Assembly: GCA_905480195.1 (NCBI GenBank)
Contig: CAJQPN010000009.1
Span: forward strand, 1 to 58,534
Source of the DNA: an uncultured Acidimicrobiales bacterium
Lineage (GTDB): Bacteria > Actinomycetota > Acidimicrobiia > Acidimicrobiales > Aldehydirespiratoraceae
Length of the DNA: 58,534 bases
Direction: 5' to 3'
Below the pieces are notes generated by a model, which was not told where the DNA came from, did not search any database, and saw only the letters and a list, made by a program, of their open reading frames with translations. Below, piece by piece: positions 16,097 through 24,729 of this stretch. The translations under genes and the position numbers were made by a program. Numbering within the stretch: position 1 is the stretch's first letter; the number at the start of each line of letters is the position of its first letter.

Positions 16097-17845
16097 GTGT
16101 TTGCCAAAGTTCTGATCGCCAACCGAGGTGAGATCGCTGTACGGGTGATCCGCGCCTGCCGTGAGCTCGGTATCGGCTCCGTCGCCGTGTACAGCGAACT
16201 TGATCGCGACGCGCTCCACGTGCGCCTAGCCGACGAGGCCTACGCCCTCGGCGGGCAGACAGCAGCCGAGTCGTATCTCAACACCGACGCGATCCTCGGC
16301 GCGCTCGAGAAATCGGGTGCCGATGCCGTACACCCTGGCTACGGCTTCTTTTCCGAGAACGCTGACTTCGCTCGTGCCATAACGGAGCGCGGCGTTACCT
16401 TCATCGGTCCGCCGCCTGCTGCAATCGAAGTGATGGGCGACAAGATCAGTGCCCGCGAAGCGGCCGAGAAGGTCGACGTCCACGGGGTGCCAGGCAGTAC
16501 TGCGATCCTCACGAACTCGGCCGAAGTCGTCGCCTTCGGCGAAGCGAACGGATGGCCGGTTGCGATCAAGGCTGCGTTCGGCGGAGGCGGTCGCGGCATG
16601 AAAGTTGTCGCTAGCGCCGACGAGGCCGCTGATCAGCTCGCTTCGGCGCAGCGCGAAGCGCTTGCGTACTTCGGACGCGATGAGTGCTACGTGGAGCGAT
16701 ATCTGACCAAACCTCGCCACATCGAGGTCCAGATCTTGGCCGACACCCACGGCAACGCCGTCTACCTCGGTACCCGAGACTGCTCAGCGCAACGCCGGCA
16801 CCAGAAGCTGATCGAGGAGGCACCGGCTGCCGGAATACCCGCCGACACCATTCGCCAAATGGGTGAGGCCGCCGTCGCTGTCGCGAAGGGCTGCGACTAC
16901 ACCAACGCCGGCACGGTCGAATTCCTTTACGAAGACGGCGGCTTCTACTACCTGGAGATGAACACGCGTCTACAGGTCGAACACCCCGCCACCGAACTCG
17001 TAACCGGCGTCGATCTCGTCGAGCAACAGCTCCGCATCGCCAGCGGCGAGCCGCTTGCGTTCACCCAGAACGACATCGAGATCCGCGGCCATTCGATCGA
17101 GGTCCGCATTAACGCTGAAGATCCGGCAGGGGGTGCGTTCCTCCCCTCACCGGGCCCGATCACCGCGCTCACCCCTCCCGACGGCTTCGGCACCCGCTGG
17201 GACGCCGGCTATGAGGCCGGTGACGAGATCAGCCAGTTCTACGACAACTTGATCGGCAAATTGATCGTATGGGGCCGCGATCGCGACGTCGCGATCAACC
17301 GGGCACTGCGTGCTCTGGGAGAACTCACTATTGAAGGCATCGCCACCACGATTCCGGCTGATATCGCGATCCTCGAACACGACGACTTCCGGGCCAACGA
17401 GCACTCCACCAAGTGGGTCGAAGAGGTCCTCGACCTTTCCGGTGTGTCCACCACAGGGGCGTCGACTGTCGAGGACGACGAACCGAAGATCAAACGCGAG
17501 GTCGATGTCGAGGTCAACGGCAAGCGGTTCTCCGTCGCCATGTGGGTCCCAGAGTCCACTGCGGCTGTGCCCGCTGGCGGTAGCACCCGACGCAGACGTG
17601 GAGGAACCTCCGGTGCCACAGGAGCGAGCGGAAGCGGCGAAGTCACCGTCCCAATGCAGGGCACGATCGTCAAGGTCAACGTGTCGGTTGGCGACACCGT
17701 CGCCATCGGCGACGTGATCATCGTCCTCGAAGCGATGAAAATGGAAAACAATGTCACCGCCGAAAAAGCCGGCACGGTGATCGAGCTCGGCGTTGCCGAG
17801 GGCGACTCGGTCGGCGGAGGTGATGTTGTCGCGGTCATCGGGTAA
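16097..17845 (+). CDS. Acyl-CoA carboxylase alpha subunit (biotin carboxylase + biotin carrier)
   Basis: 582 residues from GTG 16097 (MFAKVLIANRGEIAVRVIRAC). Order: biotin carboxylase N-terminal domain, ATP-grasp with the Gly-rich loop AAFGGGGRGMKVV, the YLEMNTRLQVEHPATE active-site segment, the C-terminal carboxylase domain, a Gly/Ser/Thr-rich linker (about 490-515), and the biotinyl domain with Lys548 in EAMKMEN. It carboxylates its own biotin from bicarbonate and ATP and needs a separate beta subunit, which is not in the window. Actinobacterial AccA3-type proteins have this size and layout. The substrate range (acetyl-, propionyl-CoA) depends on the beta partner. No Shine-Dalgarno is present. 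Confidence 0.95.
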   Translation: MFAKVLIANRGEIAVRVIRACRELGIGSVAVYSELDRDALHVRLADEAYALGGQTAAESYLNTDAILGALEKSGADAVHPGYGFFSENADFARAITERGVTFIGPPPAAIEVMGDKISAREAAEKVDVHGVPGSTAILTNSAEVVAFGEANGWPVAIKAAFGGGGRGMKVVASADEAADQLASAQREALAYFGRDECYVERYLTKPRHIEVQILADTHGNAVYLGTRDCSAQRRHQKLIEEAPAAGIPADTIRQMGEAAVAVAKGCDYTNAGTVEFLYEDGGFYYLEMNTRLQVEHPATELVTGVDLVEQQLRIASGEPLAFTQNDIEIRGHSIEVRINAEDPAGGAFLPSPGPITALTPPDGFGTRWDAGYEAGDEISQFYDNLIGKLIVWGRDRDVAINRALRALGELTIEGIATTIPADIAILEHDDFRANEHSTKWVEEVLDLSGVSTTGASTVEDDEPKIKREVDVEVNGKRFSVAMWVPESTAAVPAGGSTRRRRGGTSGATGASGSGEVTVPMQGTIVKVNVSVGDTVAIGDVIIVLEAMKMENNVTAEKAGTVIELGVAEGDSVGGGDVVAVIG

Positions 17846-17928
17846 CGACGGGCGTTGTCACCAGCCTGCCTAGACCGCGAACTTGCAGGTTGAGTGCTGC
17901 CCACTTCGCCTCATTGTGAGAAGGCGCC

Positions 17929-17962
17929 CGTCATTCCGAAAAAGCGCGTCATTCCGAAAAAG
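17929..17962 (+). repeat. Two 16-bp direct repeats
   Basis: CGTCATTCCGAAAAAG occurs at 17929-17944 and again at 17947-17962, an 18-bp period. It lies in the 127-bp gap between the convergent carboxylase and flavoprotein genes. Apart from a small imperfect hairpin just before the repeats, I see nothing else in this gap. Confidence 0.85.
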
Positions 17963-17972
17963 ACGGACTGAC

Positions 17973-19340
17973 CTACTCAGCAGCCTCGCTCAGTGCTTCG
18001 CCGAGTGTCGGGTGGACCAGCAACGACTCGTGGATATCGGTAACGGTCAGGTTGTTCGTGACGGCAACGGCGAGCACAGAGATCAGCTCCGCCGCATGCC
18101 TCCCAACGATCGATCCACCTAGCACAACGCCCGTGGCAGGGTCGGAGATGATCTTCACGAACCCGCGCGGGTCGTCGTTGATCAAGGCCTTGGCGTTCGT
18201 GGCGAACGGCACCTTTGTTACGCGCACCTTTCGGCCCTCGGCGAAGGCATCGACTTCGGCAATACCCACATCGGCGACCTCGGGCTCGGTGAAGATCGCA
18301 GAAGCAGCTTTGTCGTAATCAATCTCGCGATCTTTGGTGTAGGAGTGCATCCCCATCGCATGTTCGGCAATCTTTCGGCCTTGCATGGTCGCCACCGACG
18401 AGAGCGGCAGTCGGCCGGAGAGATCACCAGCTGCATAGATGTGAGGCACATTCGACTGCATGTGGTTGTCGACGGGCACATACCCGCCGTCGATCTCGAC
18501 ACCGGCCGCTTCGAGGTTGAGCCCCTCACTGTTTGGTATCGAGCCAATGGCGAGCAAGGCGTGCGAGCCGTAGGCGACGCGGCCATCGTCGCATTTCACA
18601 ACCACCTCGTCCCCGTTGCGCTCGATCGACTCGGCACGGGCGCCCTTGAAGAGCTTGACTCCCCTTCGGAGAAAGTCTTCCTCGAGCGCAGCGGCCACCT
18701 CCGGATCCTTGGCTGGCAATACTTGCTGGCGGCTGACGACGAGCGTTACGTCAGCACCCATCGACTCGAACATGTGCACGAACTCCACACCGGTCACGCC
18801 CGAACCGATCACGACCATGTGCGTTGGCATGATCTTGGGTGGGTAGGCATGACGTGTGGTCAGGACGCGCTCGCCGTCGACCGGCGCCCACTCAGGGACA
18901 CGGGGACGACTTCCCGTAGCCAGCACGACGACATCGGCTTCGAACACACGCTCAGAGCCGTCTGGCAGGGCTGCGATCACACGGTGGGGGCCGTCGAAGC
19001 GACCGACACCGTCGACGAGTTCGACCCGCTGGCTGGCGAGCAGGGTCCGGACCGTGGTCTCGAGACGTCGTTCGATACTCCGAAGCCGATCAGCGAGCAG
19101 CTGAAGGTCGACCTCGGTACCGACCTCGCTCAGTCCCATACGCGCCGAGCGACGCAGGAATGACCGCGCATTGCCGGTGGCGATCATCGCCTTCGACGGG
19201 ATGCAGTCCCAGAGGTGCGCAGCCCCACCGATCATGTCGCTCTCGATCAGCACGACGTCAGCACCAAGCCGGGCCGCTGTCGTGGCACAGCTATGCCCTG
19301 CCGGACCACCCCCGATGATGACTAATCGCGTTGTCACCAC
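17973..19340 (-). CDS. LpdA-like pyridine nucleotide-disulfide oxidoreductase family flavoprotein
   Basis: 455 residues. FAD motif GGGPAGHSCA at residues 10-19, a second nucleotide motif GSGVTGVEFVHMF, the FAD-closing YAAGDLSG, and the C-terminal dimer domain ending HPTLGEALSEAA. The redox disulfide is broken: Ala replaces the first Cys (residue 41) and only Cys46 of WDCIPSK remains. This is the pattern of mycobacterial LpdA (Rv3303c type), an NAD(P)H:quinone reductase, and not of a lipoamide dehydrogenase. Two GTG codons open the frame; the second, at 19337, lies 7 nt after a TAGCCT hexamer and may be the true start. A soluble transhydrogenase is the other possibility. Confidence 0.83.
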   Translation of the reverse strand: MVTTRLVIIGGGPAGHSCATTAARLGADVVLIESDMIGGAAHLWDCIPSKAMIATGNARSFLRRSARMGLSEVGTEVDLQLLADRLRSIERRLETTVRTLLASQRVELVDGVGRFDGPHRVIAALPDGSERVFEADVVVLATGSRPRVPEWAPVDGERVLTTRHAYPPKIMPTHMVVIGSGVTGVEFVHMFESMGADVTLVVSRQQVLPAKDPEVAAALEEDFLRRGVKLFKGARAESIERNGDEVVVKCDDGRVAYGSHALLAIGSIPNSEGLNLEAAGVEIDGGYVPVDNHMQSNVPHIYAAGDLSGRLPLSSVATMQGRKIAEHAMGMHSYTKDREIDYDKAASAIFTEPEVADVGIAEVDAFAEGRKVRVTKVPFATNAKALINDDPRGFVKIISDPATGVVLGGSIVGRHAAELISVLAVAVTNNLTVTDIHESLLVHPTLGEALSEAAE

Positions 19341-19344
19341 GAGG

Positions 19345-19350
19345 AGGCTA
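19345..19350 (-). promoter_or_regulatory. -10 element of the LpdA-like gene
   Basis: TAGCCT on the minus strand ends 4 nt before GTG 19340 and 7 nt before GTG 19337. The second distance fits the leaderless pattern of the window. Confidence 0.4.
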
Positions 19351-19375
19351 GCCAGCCAACACCGCGCTCAGGAAC

Positions 19376-19381
19376 TACCGT
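19376..19381 (+). promoter_or_regulatory. -10 element of the GT4 gene at 19391
   Basis: TACCGT ends 9 nt before GTG 19391. There is no Shine-Dalgarno. Confidence 0.4.
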
Positions 19382-19390
19382 GCAACGCGC

Positions 19391-20455
19391 GTGCGTGTCG
19401 GACTTGATCTCACCCCTCTTCTCGGACCCCCGACCGGCATCTACCAGCACACCCGCGCACTTTTGGACGAACTGGTCGCTCGCGACGACATTGACCTTCG
19501 AGGCTGGCTCCTCACCGGCCGGGGTCGCGCACGCGGGCTCGACATCCCGGTCCGGCGGCTCCGCGTCCCTGGCAGCGTTGCGCAGCAGACGTGGCGATTC
19601 GGGAACGTTCCGAGTCGACGCCTCATCGCAGGCGCCGTCGACGTCATTCACGGTATTAACTTCCTCGCGCCGCCCAGTGCAGGCTCGGTCGTCACGATCC
19701 ACGACACGACGCCACTCACCCGCGCCGACCTCACCCAGCCCTCGGTCGCTGCCAAAGCGGGGGCGATTCGCCGCCTTCTTCGTTCGCCCGCACTCATTCA
19801 CGTACCCGCTCAGGTCATCGCCGATGAACTGATCGCCGATCACGCCGCCCACCCTGACCGCGTGGTGGTTGTGCCCCACGGCATTCGGCCGACGCCGGCG
19901 ATCGGCCCCTACGCGGGGGTCCCGAGCTACCGGCGTTACTTGGTCACCGTCGGTCGAACCGAGCGGAGGAAACGCGTCCCAGTAATCGTCGAGATGCTCG
20001 CGTACCTGCCTTCCGACGTAGCACTCGTGATCGCCGGGCCGATCGGCAACGACGAGGCCGACGTGGAGGCCGCAATCCGAGATCTCGACGACCCCGCTCG
20101 TGTCGTCCGGGTCACCGAGGCCACTGACTCGCTTCGTGACTCGCTGATCGCTGGGTCTGCGGGGCTCGTCCTCGCCTCGGAGTACGAGGGTTTCGGTTTC
20201 ACCCCACTCGAAGCGATCCAGCTCAATGTTCCGATCGCTGCGACTGCGGTTGGGGCGCTCCCCGAACTCATCGGCGACGGATTCGAACTCGTAGCACCCC
20301 GCTCACCCGACCTCACCGCAGCACTGGCCAGCGCGGCACAACGGGCTCTCGAGTCGTCAGTGCCAACCGACATCCACCACCGGGTCGATTCGCTTCGGTG
20401 GGCAGACGCCGCTGACGCAATGGTCGCCCTGTACCGCCGTGCGAGCGAGATCTAG
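19391..20455 (+). CDS. GT4-family glycosyltransferase
   Basis: 354 residues from GTG 19391 (MRVGLDLTPLLGPPTGIYQH, a typical GT4 opening with the glycine loop). VVTIHDTTPLTRAD marks the acceptor half. YLVTVGRTERRKRVPVIVEM begins the donor half, and the signature SEYEGFGFTPLEAIQLNVPI carries the EX7E acidic pair. GALPELIGDGFELVAP follows. It resembles mannosyl- or glucosyltransferases of O-antigen clusters; sugar and acceptor are unknown. It restarts the polysaccharide locus after the housekeeping insertion, and the next gene on the same strand is a GT2. Confidence 0.87.
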   Translation: MRVGLDLTPLLGPPTGIYQHTRALLDELVARDDIDLRGWLLTGRGRARGLDIPVRRLRVPGSVAQQTWRFGNVPSRRLIAGAVDVIHGINFLAPPSAGSVVTIHDTTPLTRADLTQPSVAAKAGAIRRLLRSPALIHVPAQVIADELIADHAAHPDRVVVVPHGIRPTPAIGPYAGVPSYRRYLVTVGRTERRKRVPVIVEMLAYLPSDVALVIAGPIGNDEADVEAAIRDLDDPARVVRVTEATDSLRDSLIAGSAGLVLASEYEGFGFTPLEAIQLNVPIAATAVGALPELIGDGFELVAPRSPDLTAALASAAQRALESSVPTDIHHRVDSLRWADAADAMVALYRRASEI

Positions 20456-20525
20456 ACAGCAAGTCCCCATCGCCACCGAGATCACGAGAAGAACGTGACT
20501 GGGCTCTGCCGCAGCAAGCCCAACG

Positions 20526-20531
20526 TAGGAT
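20526..20531 (+). promoter_or_regulatory. -10 element of the GT2 gene at 20540
   Basis: TAGGAT ends 8 nt before ATG 20540. No Shine-Dalgarno is seen. Confidence 0.45.
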
Positions 20532-20539
20532 CGTGGCTG

Positions 20540-21481
20540 ATGACGACCGATTCCCTCGAACTTGACGTTTCGATCGTGTTGCCGGTCCACAACGAGGCAG
20601 GCCACCTACTGGCTGAAATCGAACGCATCGTCGAATCGATGGACGCCGCCAATCTGAAATGGGAATTGATCGTTGTCGATGACGGATCGAGGGATGGTTC
20701 GGCCGACATCGCTTTGGCATCGAAACGGTCCCGGGTCATCAGAAACGAACGCAACTGCGGCACCGGTTCGGCTCGCCGTCTCGGAACCGAAGCCGCACGC
20801 GGACGAATCGTGGTCTGGTCCGACGCAGACATGTCGTATCCGAACGACAAGATCCCTGACTTGATTGCGGCGATGGGCGACGCCGACCACATCATCGGCG
20901 CCAGAACAAGCGAGCAGGGAACGTTCAAGCTGTTCCGGGTTCCGGCCAAGTGGTTGATCCGGCAACTCGCCCAGTACCTGACCCAGATGGAGATCCCGGA
21001 TCTCAACACGAGTTTCCGGGCGTTTCGACGCGATGTCGCACTTCAGTACACACACCACCTGCCGCGAGGGTTTAGCTGCGTCACCACGCTCACGATGGCG
21101 TTTCTCATGGACGGATACCGAGTCGACTTCGTGCCGATCGAGTACGAGCAGCGCGCCGGCAAATCAAAATTCCATTGGCTGAGAGATACCCGCAGATACG
21201 GACTCCAGGTCATCCGCATGATGCTGTCGTACGATCCGCTCCGGGTGACACTCCCGATCGCGTCGCTGCTGGGAATCGTGTTCTCAGCGAAACTCGGCTT
21301 CGACCTCGTCGACAAGGATCTCCGTCCAGCCGCGAATACGTTGCTGCTCGGTTTCGCGGTCCTCCAGGTGTTGGTGGTCGGGCTTCTCGCCGACCTCGTT
21401 GTGCGGCTGACCAAGCCAACGCTGTTGGTGCCACCGAAAGACGTCCGAGAGCTCGAACAGTCAAGCCAGACGCCCGAGTAG
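20540..21481 (+). CDS. GT2-family glycosyltransferase, polyprenyl-phosphate-sugar synthase-like, two membrane helices
   Basis: 313 residues from ATG 20540 (the longer frame starts inside the promoter). GT-A domain: VSIVLPVHNEAGHLL, VVDDGSRDGSAD and the DxD-type WSDADMSYPNDK. Then IPDLNTSFRAFRRD and YEQRAGKSKFHWLRDTRRYG, which match DPM1/GtrB-type synthases of polyprenyl-phosphate sugars. Two C-terminal membrane helices (about 228-250 and 263-288) fit the GtrB arrangement. It would load a sugar from NDP-sugar onto polyprenyl phosphate, a donor for extracytoplasmic GT-C enzymes such as the YfhO protein encoded nearby. Its 3' end overlaps the convergent GT4 gene by 21 bases. Confidence 0.82.
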   Translation: MTTDSLELDVSIVLPVHNEAGHLLAEIERIVESMDAANLKWELIVVDDGSRDGSADIALASKRSRVIRNERNCGTGSARRLGTEAARGRIVVWSDADMSYPNDKIPDLIAAMGDADHIIGARTSEQGTFKLFRVPAKWLIRQLAQYLTQMEIPDLNTSFRAFRRDVALQYTHHLPRGFSCVTTLTMAFLMDGYRVDFVPIEYEQRAGKSKFHWLRDTRRYGLQVIRMMLSYDPLRVTLPIASLLGIVFSAKLGFDLVDKDLRPAANTLLLGFAVLQVLVVGLLADLVVRLTKPTLLVPPKDVRELEQSSQTPE

Positions 21482-22633
21482 CCCCTCGTAACGAGTTCGT
21501 ACGGCGTCCCAGGAAAACATCGACTGCACATACGCGGTGCCTACAGCTCCAAGGTCGGCGCGAAGCACGGGATCGTCGAGCAACCGTTCGAGTGCGACCT
21601 CGAAGTCGGCGATTCCGGTGTACCAGAAACCTCCCGCACTGTTCTCGCAGTGCTCGCGCATCGGTTCACACCAACCGTTGACGAGCACAGGTGTACCGAC
21701 GAGCATCGCCTCGGGAACCACCATAGAGAAGCTCTCGTGCGGGGATGGATTGATCAAGACGTCAGCGGCGGCGAGCAGGCCATACTTGTGCTCGGCTGGG
21801 ACTGGGCCGAGTACCTCGACGCCGATGGTTTCGGGTGGTCGTTCGATGACCGGTCCGGCTAGGAGAAGTCGACCGCTCCCCCGGCGTTCACGAAACCGTC
21901 CGAATCGCTCAACGAGGTCGTGAACTCCCTTTCCGCGGTCGAGGCGACCGAGATAGACAGCGAAGGGTTCGTCGCCGAGAGCGAGGGCTCGCCGGGCCTC
22001 GTCTGCATCGCACGGTGCATCGATCTCGATCGGCAGGCCCAGCACTACCTGGGGCTTCTCAACGGTGGTCGGAAACCGCCGCAAGACCAGATTCTGCTCG
22101 GCCCGGCTGCCATGGACAAGACCGGAAGCGCTCCCGAAGACAGTGTCGAAAACAGGGAGACTCAGAGGCGGCTCACGATGCGACGCCGCATGGAGGCAGA
22201 TCGGCACCCTGGCCCGCTCGATACCGCGGACTGTGGGTTGGTAGAGGTACGGGTATGGCGCAATGACTCCGTCACGCACCTCCTCGACCGCGTCGAGGAG
22301 GTCTGGACTGTCGGGGCCCTGCCGATCGATCCAGTCGTAGGCTTCGGCGACGGTGACGCCTGCGCCCGAAAAGAGTCGTGCGCTGAGAGCATCGAGCCCC
22401 GGGTCGCGCGGACGCCGGACCCGACACCTCGTCACCTCAACTCCTTCCTCCACAGTCGTTCCCGGTTCGTAGTGGTTCTCCCACGTCACGATGTCGAGTG
22501 CACACGAACTGATGACCCGGACCGTCCAACCGTCCTTCACCATCCGTACGGCATACGACCGCGCACCCTGTTCGGCGCCGCCGAGCACATCGGCACCATA
22601 ACGGGGGGTGACGAAGGTAAGCGTGCGGTTCAT
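21461..22633 (-). CDS. GT4-family glycosyltransferase
   Basis: 390 residues. It opens MNRTLTFVTPRYGADVLGGA, a GT4-type glycine loop that continues EQGARSYAVRM. The donor half has AVYLGRLDRGKGVHDLVERF, LLLAGPVIERP and a variant signature NPSPHESFSMVVPEAMLVGTP with the acidic pair of EX7E. NGWCEPMREHCENSAGGF replaces the usual GGLPE loop, so the donor pocket may differ from its neighbours. The start overlaps the stop of the preceding gene (ATGA). It is the last of five genes in the unit running from 28342. Its 3' end overlaps the convergent GT2 gene. Confidence 0.84.
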   Translation of the reverse strand: MNRTLTFVTPRYGADVLGGAEQGARSYAVRMVKDGWTVRVISSCALDIVTWENHYEPGTTVEEGVEVTRCRVRRPRDPGLDALSARLFSGAGVTVAEAYDWIDRQGPDSPDLLDAVEEVRDGVIAPYPYLYQPTVRGIERARVPICLHAASHREPPLSLPVFDTVFGSASGLVHGSRAEQNLVLRRFPTTVEKPQVVLGLPIEIDAPCDADEARRALALGDEPFAVYLGRLDRGKGVHDLVERFGRFRERRGSGRLLLAGPVIERPPETIGVEVLGPVPAEHKYGLLAAADVLINPSPHESFSMVVPEAMLVGTPVLVNGWCEPMREHCENSAGGFWYTGIADFEVALERLLDDPVLRADLGAVGTAYVQSMFSWDAVRTRYEGLLGRLA

Positions 22634-23664
22634 CCGGTCACCAGCCCGTCATAGGCGGCCCGGTTCGCCTCACGACTGTTCGCGAGCGAGAAGTCTTCGG
22701 CCCGAAGCCGACCGCGGTCGATCAGATGCTTCCGCAGAGTCGGATCATCGAGGACCCGGGCGATCGCCGTGGCAACGGTGAGGGGAGACTTGTTGCCGAG
22801 CACAATGCCGGCGTGGGCGACTGTCTCCGGCAGTACTGCCGCGTCGTATGCGATCACGGGAATGCCGGCCGCCATCGCTTCCACTACCGGGACGCAAAAT
22901 CCCTCATGCTCACTCAGGCACAAAAAGACCGACGCACGAGTGAGATAGGAGGCGAGGGTCGCATCGTCGACGGCTCCGACGAAGTCCACACGGTCAGCCA
23001 CCCCGAGTCGCTTGGCGTAGGCGTCGAGGGCTCGCTGGTACGAACCTGAGGCCGCCGAACCGACGACGAGAAGGCGAGCCGTTGGGTGGCTCGGACGAAG
23101 GGCAGCGATCGCAGCGATGAGGTCATGGTGGCACTTGTTGGCCGCGACCCGTCCGACAAAAAGGACCACGGGTGTGTCCCGATCTGTCTGGCGATCGTCG
23201 TTCTCTCGGGTGTTCCAGAGCACCGGCGCAACGCGTACATCGGTGAATCCGGCATCGACTAGTTCGTTTGCGTTGTAGCGCGAGTCAGCTACGGCCCGCC
23301 GGGAAAACGGGGCGAGCTGATGCAGCTGTGCACGACCCCATCGCAGGCCTGCCACCTGAGCGGCATCCCATGGCTCGACGAACTCGGGTGGGGTGATGTT
23401 GTGATAGTTCAGCACCACCGGAAGCTGCCGCCGGACCACTGCGGCAGCCAGCTGTGATCCAATTCCGTGCTGGAGCACGATCAGGTCACCGGGCTTTTTC
23501 CATGCGGGCAAAACGATGACGTCTTCATCCATCGAACTTGGTTGCTCGGCGACGAACCGAACCATCGAACCCTGCTCGACGAAGAGATCGCGAAGCAGGA
23601 GGGTGTGGGCGCCGATGGCGTCGTTCGACTTGAGCTCGGGAACGAGAAGGTCGACGACGCTCAC
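22630..23664 (-). CDS. GT4-family glycosyltransferase (paralog of the next upstream gene)
   Basis: 344 residues from GTG 23664, which overlaps the upstream stop as GTGA; a GTG two codons earlier is also possible. Acceptor half with HTLLLRDLF, VLNYHNITPPEFVEPW and ADSRYNANELVDAGF. Donor half with VLFVGRVAANKCHHDLIAAI and the signature SEHEGFCVPVVEAMAAGIPVI, then AAVLPETVAHAGI. The same motifs, nearly residue for residue, occur in the gene at 23661-24716, so the two arose by tandem duplication. They may add successive residues of the same or a similar sugar. Confidence 0.87.
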   Translation of the reverse strand: MSVVDLLVPELKSNDAIGAHTLLLRDLFVEQGSMVRFVAEQPSSMDEDVIVLPAWKKPGDLIVLQHGIGSQLAAAVVRRQLPVVLNYHNITPPEFVEPWDAAQVAGLRWGRAQLHQLAPFSRRAVADSRYNANELVDAGFTDVRVAPVLWNTRENDDRQTDRDTPVVLFVGRVAANKCHHDLIAAIAALRPSHPTARLLVVGSAASGSYQRALDAYAKRLGVADRVDFVGAVDDATLASYLTRASVFLCLSEHEGFCVPVVEAMAAGIPVIAYDAAVLPETVAHAGIVLGNKSPLTVATAIARVLDDPTLRKHLIDRGRLRAEDFSLANSREANRAAYDGLVTG

Positions 23665-24716
23665 ACACACACCTCGACAGCTGCACGCAGTGCTTCACGC
23701 ATGATCGCGCGGTTTCGCTCGGGAGAGAACGTCGCCGCTCGGGCGCGACCTTTCTCGACGAGCCATGCGCGGAGTTCGCGGTCGGTGAGGACTCGTTCGA
23801 GTGCCACCGCCACGTTGGTCGGTGACTTGTCCTCGAGCAGGATCCCGGCATTGCCGATCGTCTCCGGAAGCACCGCTGCTGCGAAAGCCACCACAGGCGT
23901 ACCGGCTGCCATCGCCTCGATCACTGGCACACAGAACCCTTCGTGCTCGCTAAGGCACAAGAAGACATCGGCATGGGCGTACGAATCGGCCAGCTGCGTC
24001 TCACTGACCGAACCGGCGAATTCCACACCGCCCGGGCAAACCCGTTGGGCATGCTCGCGCAAGGCGGTCTCGTAGCGATGTGAAGAGGTTCCTCCTACCA
24101 GTTTGAGACGAACGTCGGGGATCCACTCCCGTAGCGCCGCCGTAGCCGCGATGAGGTCCTCCTGGCATTTGTTGGGCGACAGCCGCCCGACGAAGAGCAC
24201 CGTCGGTGGTTCACCCACATCGATCGAGGCGGAACGGCGAAGCGGAGGCGGATCGAACAGCACTGGTGCAACGACGACATCGCCGAGACCTGCAGCTTCG
24301 AGTTCGGCAGCGTTGAAGTGGCTGTCGGCCAGACCTCGCAAGGCCTTGCGAGCGAGCCGCCCCAGCTGGCGACGTCCGGCATCGAGCTCGGCACCGACGT
24401 GCGGCTCCCATGGGTCGAACATCTCTGCCGGCGTGAGGTTGTGGTAGTTGACGATCAATGGCTCGGTTCGCGTGAGGACGTAGTCGCCGACCCGTGATCC
24501 GGTCGAGGCCTGATAGAGCAACACGTCGGCTTCGAGATCGGCGTGGAGGCGATAGTCGTGCACACGGTCGCGGAGATCAGGATGGCTGTGCTGAGCAAAG
24601 ATTTCGGTCTCGTACCCCAGGTCGCGGAGCAGCGTGTCGACCTCGAACGTGTGGTGGCTCACCGCATCGCGTGGACCGATCGCTGCAGTGAACTGGTGAA
24701 CCCGGATCGCGTTCAC
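23661..24716 (-). CDS. GT4-family glycosyltransferase (tandem paralog)
   Basis: 351 residues from GTG 24716 (VNAIRVHQFTAAIGPRDAVS); the open frame upstream of it overlaps the methyltransferase gene and is Ser-rich and unlike protein. VNYHNLTPAEMFDPW, ADSHFNAAELEAAGL, VLFVGRLSPNKCQEDLIAAT, SEHEGFCVPVIEAMAAGTPVV and AAVLPETIGNAGI match the neighbour at 22630-23664. The EX7E pair is intact, so both copies look active. It starts 13 bases after the methyltransferase stop. Confidence 0.86.
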   Translation of the reverse strand: MNAIRVHQFTAAIGPRDAVSHHTFEVDTLLRDLGYETEIFAQHSHPDLRDRVHDYRLHADLEADVLLYQASTGSRVGDYVLTRTEPLIVNYHNLTPAEMFDPWEPHVGAELDAGRRQLGRLARKALRGLADSHFNAAELEAAGLGDVVVAPVLFDPPPLRRSASIDVGEPPTVLFVGRLSPNKCQEDLIAATAALREWIPDVRLKLVGGTSSHRYETALREHAQRVCPGGVEFAGSVSETQLADSYAHADVFLCLSEHEGFCVPVIEAMAAGTPVVAFAAAVLPETIGNAGILLEDKSPTNVAVALERVLTDRELRAWLVEKGRARAATFSPERNRAIMREALRAAVEVCV

Positions 24717-24729
24717 CGGGTCCGCCCAG

